Shown: positions 5,577 through 12,498 of the stretch, in pieces | Numbering within the stretch: position 1 is the first letter of the stretch | Layout of the letters: every line of letters begins with the position of its first letter | NCBI GenBank assembly: GCA_946885815.1 | Contig: CAMPHE010000021.1 | Span: 1 to 12,498, forward strand | Direction of reading: 5' to 3' | Origin: an uncultured Arenimonas sp. | GTDB lineage: Bacteria > Pseudomonadota > Gammaproteobacteria > Xanthomonadales > Xanthomonadaceae | DNA: 12,498 nt | Notes under the pieces: model-generated | The model's database searches: none | What the model saw: only the letters and a program-made list of their open reading frames with translations | What the model was told of the DNA's origin: nothing | Program-made: the position numbers and the translations under genes

Positions 5577-6607
5577 CCGCGGCGCCGCCGGTACGCGGCC
5601 AGTCGCGCGTCGAGGTCGTAGTCGCGCGCCAGCGCGCGGGTCGCGGCGAGTACCGTCGCGGCGATGTCGCGTCGCCGCGCCTTCTCGTCGTCGGCGACGG
5701 CCGGCGACAGGCGTGCGAGCCTCGGCCAGACGTGTTTCTCCCAGTAGGCGTCCATCCGCGCCGACACCGCCAGCCCGGCATCGTCGACATGGCCGGTGCA
5801 GTGCACGATCGCGATGCGCTCGGCCGTTTCCAGCCCGAGCCGGAAGGCGCCGAAGCGGTAGTTGAAACGCAGCGGAAGCCAGGCGAAGCGGCCGTGCGCG
5901 GCGATGCTGGTCGCGAACGCGGCCTGGTCGCTGGACGTGACCGGCCCGGCTCCGAGCGGGTGCGCGGCGAAATGGTCGCGGATGCGCCGCTGGTGATCCA
6001 GCCACGTGGCGCGATGGTCGAGCCCGGCGGGAAACAGCACCACGCCGCTGTTGAGGTAGAGCCAGCGCTCGGGTGCGGCGGCGCACGACGAGGTGTCGTC
6101 GGCGGTGTCGGTGTCGTCGCGCGGGTTCAGCGGGGTCCAGCGGCGGCGCAGCAGGGGCAGGCCCAATCCGTCGGCGATGCTCGCCCACTGCGCGTCGCGC
6201 ACGCGGACGACCCCGGGCACGGCGGCGGCGATCGCGTCGGCCGGCAGCGCGGCGAGCCCGGCGAGCGGACCGAGGATCACCACGTCGTTGTCGAGCAGCA
6301 GCACGCGGCGCCCTCTCGCATCGGCGCCGGCGGCCTCGATCTTGTTGCTCGACGGGGAGAAATCGTCGTTGCGCCCGGGAGGCATCACGTCGCCACCGGC
6401 GCCGATCTCCCGCAGCAGCGCGTCGACCGCCGGCTCGCGGCCGCCGATGGTGTGCACTTCCAGCGCGGCGTCGGCGGCGGCATGCCGATGCCACCCCGCC
6501 GCGAGCAGCAGCGTCTGGCTGACGTATTTGTCGGACGCGGCGCGCAGGTCGAGCACCGTGCGCGCGACGAGCGGGGTCGCGGCGGCGAGGCCGGCCGCCC
6601 GGCTCAC
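5573..6607 (-). CDS. GT8-like glycosyltransferase (GT-A fold), 344 aa
   Basis: Several landmarks of GT8-type enzymes occur in order: SDKYVSQTLLLAAGWH (25-40), SSNKIEA (86-92), the metal-binding LLLDNDVVILG (103-113) with DND at 106-108, LYLNSGVVLFP (183-193), TSSDQAAF (224-231), LPLRFNYRF (244-252), and IVHCTGH (267-273) in the place of the family's H-x-x-G segment. The protein should transfer a sugar from a nucleotide donor; donor and acceptor are unknown. No signal or membrane segment is present. I chose GTG 6607 because it overlaps the stop of the upstream gene (GTGA), gives a clean coupled operon layout and includes all family motifs; the frame stays open further upstream but only into low-complexity Arg/Ala translation that overlaps the neighbour. 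Its own stop overlaps the ATG of the sulfotransferase-like gene. Two successive four-base overlaps suggest that the products are needed together. Confidence 0.82.
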   Translation of the reverse strand: MSRAAGLAAATPLVARTVLDLRAASDKYVSQTLLLAAGWHRHAAADAALEVHTIGGREPAVDALLREIGAGGDVMPPGRNDDFSPSSNKIEAAGADARGRRVLLLDNDVVILGPLAGLAALPADAIAAAVPGVVRVRDAQWASIADGLGLPLLRRRWTPLNPRDDTDTADDTSSCAAAPERWLYLNSGVVLFPAGLDHRATWLDHQRRIRDHFAAHPLGAGPVTSSDQAAFATSIAAHGRFAWLPLRFNYRFGAFRLGLETAERIAIVHCTGHVDDAGLAVSARMDAYWEKHVWPRLARLSPAVADDEKARRRDIAATVLAATRALARDYDLDARLAAYRRRRG

Positions 6608-7077
6608 GCGTCGGGTCCGCCCGGCGCGTCGCCCGGAAAGCGGAACTCCAGCGCACCGCCGGCGGCGGCGATGACCTGCACGCGGGTGGCCGGGGACGGG
6701 CAGTTGAGTCCGGCGATCCACGCTTCGTGCTCCTCGTGCCGTCCCTGCACGCACAGGACCGAGCCGTCGCCGAACGTGAGCAGCAGATGCGGCCACGGCG
6801 CCAGCACCTCGACGTCCTCGACCACCTTGTGCCGCAGCGCGACCGACTTCAGCAGGTCGTCCTGGGCGTCGTCGGCGCCGGCGGCGTCGGCGATGGACTC
6901 GGGGCGCGTGGCGTGCAGCGTCCACTCCGCGAACAGCTGCACGTACGGCTCGCCGGGCACCTCGGCCGTTTCGAATTCCAGCTGCGGCACGCCGAAACGC
7001 ACGCCCGTGACCGTGGCGCCGATGAAGATACGGCGCAGCGTGTCACGGGCGAGCTGGGTGGCGTCGGGGGCGGCCAT
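6604..7077 (-). CDS. Conserved-looking protein of unknown function, 157 aa
   Basis: I do not recognise this protein. It appears soluble, with no signal or membrane segments. It alternates short hydrophobic strands: ATVTGVRFGVPQLEFET (21-37), YVQLFAEWTLHA (45-56) and HLLLTFGDGSVLCVQG (97-112), then HEEHEAWIAG (114-123) and a final strand VQVIAAAGGALEFRFPG. A central acidic stretch (ADAAGADDAQDD, 63-74) looks like a loop. The pattern suggests a small beta-rich fold with one or two helices, of the kind often found in binding or immunity-type proteins, but I name no family. ATG 7077 lies 37 bases after the cysNC stop, with no strong ribosome site. The stop overlaps the GTG of the glycosyltransferase gene by four bases. 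The operon position between PAPS synthesis and the glycosyl/sulfotransferase pair makes it a candidate accessory factor. Confidence 0.75.
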   Translation of the reverse strand: MAAPDATQLARDTLRRIFIGATVTGVRFGVPQLEFETAEVPGEPYVQLFAEWTLHATRPESIADAAGADDAQDDLLKSVALRHKVVEDVEVLAPWPHLLLTFGDGSVLCVQGRHEEHEAWIAGLNCPSPATRVQVIAAAGGALEFRFPGDAPGGPDA

Positions 7078-7114
7078 GGCATCCGTCGCGAACGAACCCG
7101 CAGTATGGCACCGG

Positions 7115-9046
7115 TCAGCGCAGGCCCTCGAGCAGGATGGAGGCGACCTTGTCGGCCAGCTCCTGCGGCGAGTGCACGTCCGCCCGGAGGTGGATCTCGG
7201 CCGCTTCCGGGGCTTCGTACGGCGAGTCGATGCCGGTGAAGTTCTTGATCCGGCCGGCGCGCGCCTTCGCGTACAGGCCCTTGACGTCGCGCTCCTCGGC
7301 GACGGCCAGCGGCGTGTCGACGAACACTTCCAGGAACTCGCCTTCGGCGAACATCTCGCGGGCCATCCGGCGCTCGGCCTGGAACGGCGAGATGAACGAC
7401 ACGAGCACGATCAGGCCCGCTTCGGTCATCAGCCGCGCGACCTCGGCGACGCGGCGGATGTTCTCGACGCGGTCCTCGTCGGTGAACCCCAGGTCCTTGT
7501 TGAGCCCGTGGCGGACGTTGTCGCCGTCCAGGATGCAGGTGTGCAGTCCCATCGCGTGCAGGCGCTTGTCGACCAGGTTGGCGATCGTCGACTTGCCGGC
7601 GCCCGACAGGCCGGTGAACCACAGGCAGCGCGGCTGCTGGCCCTTGGCGCGGGCGCGCGCGGCCTTGTCCACCTCCAGGTGCTGCCAGTGGATGTTGGCG
7701 GCGCGGCGCAGCGCGAAGTCGAGCGTGCCGGCACAGACCGTCGCGTTGGTCTGGCGGTCGATCAGCACGAACGCGCCGAGTTGCCGGTTCTCCGCGTACG
7801 GCTCGAAGGCGATCGGCTGGTCGAGGCTGAGGTTGCAGTACGCGACCTCGTTGAGGTCGAGGTGCTTGGCGGCGAGCTGCGCCTGCGTGTTGACGTCGAT
7901 CTTGTGCTTGATCTCGGTGACCTGCGCACTGACGGTGCGGGCACCGATCTTCAGCCAGTAGGGGCGGCCCGGGAGCAGCGGCGCATCGCTCATCCAGAGC
8001 AGGTGCGCGGCGAACTGGTCGGCCACTTCCGCCGGCGCGTCGCCCGCGGCGAGGACGTCGCCACGGCTCACGTCGATCTCGTCGGCCAGCGTCAGCACGA
8101 CCGGCTGGCCGCGGAAGGCCTGCTCGAGGTCGCCGTCCGCCGTGACGATGCGCGCCACCCTGGAGCGACGACCGGACGGCAACACGACGACGTCGTCGCC
8201 CGGGCGGACGCTGCCGGCGGCGAGCGTGCCGGCGAAACCGCGGAATTCGTGGTTCGGGCGGCAGACCCACTGCACCGGCATGCGCATCGCGGTCGTGCCG
8301 GCGCCGCGGTCGACGTCGACCGATTCGAGGTGGTCGAGGAGCGTCGGACCGTCGTACCACGGCATCGCGGCGGAACGCTCCAGCATGTTGTCGCCCTTCA
8401 GCGCCGACAGCGGGATGCACTGCACCGACGGGATGCCGACGGAGGCGGCCAGCTCGCGGTAGCCCGCGACGATGTCGTCGAACACCGCCCGGTCGTAGTC
8501 GACCAGGTCCATCTTGTTCACCGCCAGCAGCACGTGCCGGATGCCGAGCAGCGAGACGATGTAGCTGTGGCGGCGCGTCTGCGTCAGCAGTCCCTTGCGC
8601 GCGTCGACCAGCACGATCGCCAGGTCGGCGGTGGAGGCGCCGGTGGCCATGTTGCGCGTGTACTGCTCGTGGCCCGGGCAGTCGGCGACGATGAACTTGC
8701 GCTTGTCCGTGCTGAAGTAGCGGTAGGCGACGTCGATCGTGATGCCCTGCTCGCGCTCGGCGGCCAGGCCGTCGACCAGCAGCGCGAAGTCGATCTCGTC
8801 GCCCTGCGTGCCGTGGCGGACGCTGTCCTTCTCGAGCGCGGCCAGCTGGTCGTCGAACAGCAGCTTGGTGTCGTGCAGCAGCCGGCCGATGAGCGTGCTC
8901 TTGCCGTCGTCGACGCTGCCGCAGGTGATGAAGCGCAGCAGGCCCTTGGTCTCGTGCTGCTGCAGGTAGGCGGCGACCTCGGCGGCGTGCCCCGCGGCGG
9001 CCGTAGGAGCGGCTTCAGCCGCGATGCGATCGTCAGCGGTGCCCAT
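7115..9046 (-). CDS. cysNC: Bifunctional sulfate adenylyltransferase subunit 1 / adenylylsulfate kinase (CysN-CysC fusion), 643 aa
   Basis: The N-terminal half is the GTPase subunit of ATP sulfurylase: G1 loop GSVDDGKST (43-51), G3 DCPGH (122-126) and G4 NKMD (177-180), then translation-factor-like beta-barrel domains to about 460. The C-terminal part is APS kinase: P-loop GLSGAGKST (479-487), DGDNVRHGL (507-515), FISPF with the conserved Ser553, and [11 protein letters not shown] (601-611). Together with CysD it makes APS from sulfate and ATP, driven by GTP, and then phosphorylates it to PAPS. Fused CysNC is the NodQ/RaxQ architecture and has the expected length. The ATG at 9046 overlaps the cysD stop by one base (TGATG) and is preceded by AGGAGG; no other ATG occurs before the G1 loop. 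Unusually, residues 8-15 are encoded by a REP-like palindrome. PAPS could feed sulfotransferases or cysteine synthesis. Confidence 0.97.
   Translation of the reverse strand: MGTADDRIAAEAAPTAAAGHAAEVAAYLQQHETKGLLRFITCGSVDDGKSTLIGRLLHDTKLLFDDQLAALEKDSVRHGTQGDEIDFALLVDGLAAEREQGITIDVAYRYFSTDKRKFIVADCPGHEQYTRNMATGASTADLAIVLVDARKGLLTQTRRHSYIVSLLGIRHVLLAVNKMDLVDYDRAVFDDIVAGYRELAASVGIPSVQCIPLSALKGDNMLERSAAMPWYDGPTLLDHLESVDVDRGAGTTAMRMPVQWVCRPNHEFRGFAGTLAAGSVRPGDDVVVLPSGRRSRVARIVTADGDLEQAFRGQPVVLTLADEIDVSRGDVLAAGDAPAEVADQFAAHLLWMSDAPLLPGRPYWLKIGARTVSAQVTEIKHKIDVNTQAQLAAKHLDLNEVAYCNLSLDQPIAFEPYAENRQLGAFVLIDRQTNATVCAGTLDFALRRAANIHWQHLEVDKAARARAKGQQPRCLWFTGLSGAGKSTIANLVDKRLHAMGLHTCILDGDNVRHGLNKDLGFTDEDRVENIRRVAEVARLMTEAGLIVLVSFISPFQAERRMAREMFAEGEFLEVFVDTPLAVAEERDVKGLYAKARAGRIKNFTGIDSPYEAPEAAEIHLRADVHSPQELADKVASILLEGLR
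9003..9024 (+). repeat. REP-like palindrome inside the 5' end of cysNC
   Basis: The stretch begins GTAGGAGCGGC and contains a perfect inverted repeat, GCGGCT-TC-AGCCGC (9009-9022). It matches, from memory, the head of the REP elements scattered between genes in Xanthomonadaceae. Here it lies within coding DNA, encoding residues 8-15 of CysNC (I-A-A-E-A-A-P-T) in a part of the protein that precedes the conserved GTPase domain. In the messenger it would form a hairpin starting about 22 bases after the AUG. No second full copy was seen in the window. That this belongs to the genome's REP family needs a genome-wide search. Confidence 0.7.
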
Positions 9047-9957
9047 CAGAAATACCCCTCCTGCTTCTTCTTCTCCATCGACGCCGACGGGTCGTGGTCG
9101 ATCACCCGCCCCTGGCGCTCGGACGTGGTCGCGACCAGCATCTCGGCGATGATCGCCTCGAGCGTGTCGGCGTCGGACTCGATCGCTCCGGTCAGCGGGT
9201 AGCAGCCGAGCGTGCGGAAGCGCACCTTGCGCATCTGCGGCACTTCGCCGTCGCGCAGCGGCAGGCGGTCGTCGTCGACCATGATCAGCGCGCCGTCGCG
9301 CTCCACGACCGGCCGTTCCTTGGCGAAATACAGCGTCGGCACCGGGATCTTCTCGCGGAAGATGTACAGCCAGACGTCGAGTTCGGTCCAGTTCGAGATC
9401 GGGAACACGCGCACGCTCTCGCCCTTGTGGATGCGGGTGTTGTAGACGTCCCAGAGCTCCGGCCGCTGGTTCTTCGGGTCCCAGCGGTGCTGCGCGCTGC
9501 GGAACGAGAACACGCGCTCCTTCGCACGCGACTTCTCCTCGTCGCGGCGCGCGCCGCCGATCGCGGCGTCGAACTGGTGCAGGTCCAGCGCCTGCTTCAG
9601 GCCCTGGGTCTTCATCACGTCGGTGTGCACCGTCGCGCCGTGGCTGATCGGACCCATGCCCTGCGCGACGCCGTCGGGATTGGTGTGGGTGCGCAGCTCG
9701 ACGCCGGTTTCGCGCGCGCGCTGGTCGCGGAACGCGATCATCTCGCGGAACTTCCAGCCGGTGTCGACATGCAGCAGCGGGATCGGCGGCTTCGCCGGGT
9801 GGAAGGCCTTCAGCAGCAGGTGCAGCAGCACCGAGCTGTCCTTGCCGACCGAATAGAGCATCACCGGGTTGCGGAACTCGGACGCGACCTCGCGCAGGAT
9901 GTGGATGCTCTCGGCCTCGAGCCGGTCGAGATGGGAGAGTCGGTGCTCGTCGATCAT
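9046..9957 (-). CDS. cysD: Sulfate adenylyltransferase subunit 2 (ATP sulfurylase small subunit), 303 aa
   Basis: This is the catalytic adenylyltransferase subunit that works with CysN to form APS. The PP-loop-type ATP site [13 protein letters not shown] (36-48) is present. So are [10 protein letters not shown] (61-70), [20 protein letters not shown] (134-153), [14 protein letters not shown] (156-169), [13 protein letters not shown] (184-196), [10 protein letters not shown] (250-259) and the family's C-terminal EKKKQEGYF. Length is typical for CysD. The start at 9957 has AGAGG (9965-9969 on the minus strand) seven bases upstream. The gene lies 43 bases after the permease and overlaps cysNC by one base, the usual coupled cysDN arrangement. 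Homologues include NodP and RaxP, which supply PAPS for sulfation in rhizobia and Xanthomonas. No sulfite reductase or PAPS reductase gene follows, unlike in many assimilatory clusters. Confidence 0.97.
   Translation of the reverse strand: MIDEHRLSHLDRLEAESIHILREVASEFRNPVMLYSVGKDSSVLLHLLLKAFHPAKPPIPLLHVDTGWKFREMIAFRDQRARETGVELRTHTNPDGVAQGMGPISHGATVHTDVMKTQGLKQALDLHQFDAAIGGARRDEEKSRAKERVFSFRSAQHRWDPKNQRPELWDVYNTRIHKGESVRVFPISNWTELDVWLYIFREKIPVPTLYFAKERPVVERDGALIMVDDDRLPLRDGEVPQMRKVRFRTLGCYPLTGAIESDADTLEAIIAEMLVATTSERQGRVIDHDPSASMEKKKQEGYF
9055..9062 (-). promoter_or_regulatory. Ribosome binding site for cysNC within the cysD 3' end
   Basis: On the minus strand AGGAGGGG lies eight bases before ATG 9046. 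It is encoded by the last codons of cysD (the conserved QEGYF ending). This strong site fixes the cysNC start and so shows that the REP-like palindrome is translated. Confidence 0.7.
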
Positions 9958-10000
9958 CGGTGTGCCTCTGCTTCTGCGTGTCGCGATTCGGAAAGGAGCG

Positions 10001-11770
<1,770 letters not shown>

Positions 11771-11842
11771 TGATTCACCATGCGATCGACGTCATGCGCC
11801 CGGGCGGCCCCCGCGAAGCCGCCGAGGTTGGAAACGGGCGAG

Positions 11843-11871
11843 TTTACAGGAGCGGCCCCGCGCCCGGTCAA
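11843..11871 (-). promoter_or_regulatory. Sigma-70-type promoter for the permease-cysDNC-glycosyl/sulfotransferase operon
   Basis: On the minus strand TTGACC (11866-11871, 5 of 6 to consensus) is followed after exactly 17 bases by TGTAAA (11843-11848, 4 of 6). Transcription would start near 11836, leaving a leader of about 66 bases before the ATG at 11770. This is the best-formed promoter in the window and lies where the six-gene operon should begin. Its -35 end is only six bases from the -10 box of the opposing etfB promoter. Confidence 0.6.
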
Positions 11872-11877
11872 AACCGC

Positions 11878-11883
11878 TAAAAT
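11878..11883 (+). promoter_or_regulatory. Candidate -10 box for etfB
   Basis: TAAAAT matches five of six bases of the -10 consensus and stands out in otherwise very GC-rich sequence, about 77 bases before the etfB ATG. No good -35 hexamer is found at 16-18 bases upstream (GC-only sequence), so an activator or a degenerate -35 would be needed. Confidence 0.45.
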
Positions 11884-11885
11884 GC

Positions 11886-11938
11886 GCGGCCCGCCCGCCC
11901 GCGAATGGCAGCGCCTCGCCGCATCGCGCCCGGGCCGC
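11886..11938. repeat. Eight-base inverted repeat in the etfB leader
   Basis: GCGGCCCG (11886-11893) and CGGGCCGC (11931-11938) are perfect inverted copies, 37 bases apart. They could close a stem-loop in the etfB leader if transcription starts at or before the left arm. The expected start near 11890 would cut into that arm, so the RNA role is uncertain. Confidence 0.3.
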
Positions 11939-11959
11939 CTCCTCAGCAACGGGAACCCC

Positions 11960-12498
11960 ATGAAGATTCTGGTCGGTTACAAGCGGGTGGTGGACTACAA
12001 CGTCCGCATCCAGGTCAAGCCCGACGGCTCCGGCGTCGTCACCGACGGCGTGAAGCTCTCTCCCAATCCGTTCGACGACATCGCGCTGGAAGAAGCGCTG
12101 CGGCTGCGCGACAAGGGTGTGGCGACCGAGGTGGTCGTCGTCACGATCGCCCCGGCCGATGCCCAGCCGCATCTGCGCAACGGGCTGGCGATGGGCGCGA
12201 ACCGTGCGATCCACGTCGTCGCCGACGGCCCGGTGCAGCCGCTGACCGCGGCGCGCGCGCTGCTGAAGCTCGTCGAGAAGGAACAGCCGCAGCTCGTGCT
12301 GCTCGGCAAGCAGGCCATCGACGACGACGCGAACCAGACCGGCCAGATGCTGGCGACGCTGTGGGGCCGCCCGCAGGCGACGTTCGCGTCGAAGCTCGAC
12401 ATCGCCGACGGCGTCGCCACCGTGGTGCGCGAGGTCGATGCGGGCCTCGAGACGCTGGCGGTCGACCTGCCGGCGGTGGTCACGACCGACCTGCGCCT
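11960..12498 (+). CDS. etfB: Electron transfer flavoprotein beta subunit, N-terminal part
   Basis: The first 179 residues of a protein normally about 250 long are visible; it runs off the right edge. The start MKILVGYKRVVDYNVRI is characteristic of the beta subunit, as are KLSPNPFDDIALEEALRLRD (52 residues on average into the family's first third) and LLGKQAIDDDANQTGQMLA, the region that contacts AMP. With EtfA it forms the soluble FAD carrier that collects electrons from acyl-CoA and related dehydrogenases and delivers them to ETF-QO. ATG 11960 has a weak GGGA site five bases upstream. EtfA would be expected immediately downstream, outside the window. The gene is divergent from the sulfate permease operon, across about 190 bases that contain both promoters. 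Confidence 0.96.
   Translation, partial: MKILVGYKRVVDYNVRIQVKPDGSGVVTDGVKLSPNPFDDIALEEALRLRDKGVATEVVVVTIAPADAQPHLRNGLAMGANRAIHVVADGPVQPLTAARALLKLVEKEQPQLVLLGKQAIDDDANQTGQMLATLWGRPQATFASKLDIADGVATVVREVDAGLETLAVDLPAVVTTDLR

Noticed and set aside
5732..9202. Very long + strand open frame (1156 codons) opposite the operon
   Set aside because: It is antisense to the well-identified cysNC, unknown and glycosyltransferase genes; its translation is rich in Arg, Gln, His and Val with no motif. Long antisense frames are expected at this GC content.
11847..11866. AGGAGCGGC near 11849 as a second REP copy
   Set aside because: Only the first bases resemble the element at 9003-9024; the palindromic arm is missing.

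Overview
The window is uniformly GC-rich DNA with dense, short-spaced genes. Gene content (electron-transfer flavoprotein genes, fused CysNC, SLC13 permease with RCK domains) and a REP-like palindrome of the type I associate with Xanthomonadaceae point to a gammaproteobacterium of the Xanthomonas/Lysobacter/Luteimonas group. The taxon is an inference from style, not from a search. No tRNA, rRNA, CRISPR array, transposase or integrase is visible, and no stretch longer than 300 bases lacks a gene; the largest intergenic gap is about 190 bases.

Layout. The left edge holds the 3' part of ETF-ubiquinone oxidoreductase (+, to 650). It converges on a sulfotransferase-like gene (-, 663-1517). Divergent from that is a + strand pair: a second sulfotransferase-like gene (1605-2354) and a family 2-like glycosyltransferase (2386-3276). 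A small lipoprotein gene (-, 3308-3850) is divergent from an ATP-grasp enzyme gene (+, 3942-4802). A compact six-gene minus-strand operon follows, transcribed from 11770 down to 4812: SLC13-type permease, cysD, cysNC, an unknown 157-residue protein, a GT8-like glycosyltransferase and a third sulfotransferase-like gene. Divergent from this operon, etfB (+, from 11960) runs off the right edge.

How the genes may work together. The operon carries a complete route from sulfate to PAPS: uptake (SLC13-type), activation to APS (CysD plus the CysN part of CysNC), and phosphorylation to PAPS (CysC part). The same transcript then ends in a glycosyltransferase and a PAPS-type sulfotransferase, and two more sulfotransferase-like genes and one more glycosyltransferase gene lie beside it. 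No sulfite or PAPS reductase gene is present. I therefore read the region as a dedicated sulfation locus, probably making a sulfated glycan or glycoconjugate, comparable in logic to nodPQ/nodH or raxPQ/raxST. The acceptor is unknown, and a role of cysDNC in ordinary cysteine synthesis is not excluded.

The locus sits between ETF-QO and etfB, two respiratory genes. In Xanthomonas the variable LPS O-antigen cluster is bounded on one side by etfA, so the etf genes may anchor an accessory surface-glycan region here as well. The most notable small-scale feature is a REP-like palindrome lying inside the coding sequence of cysNC, just after its start codon.
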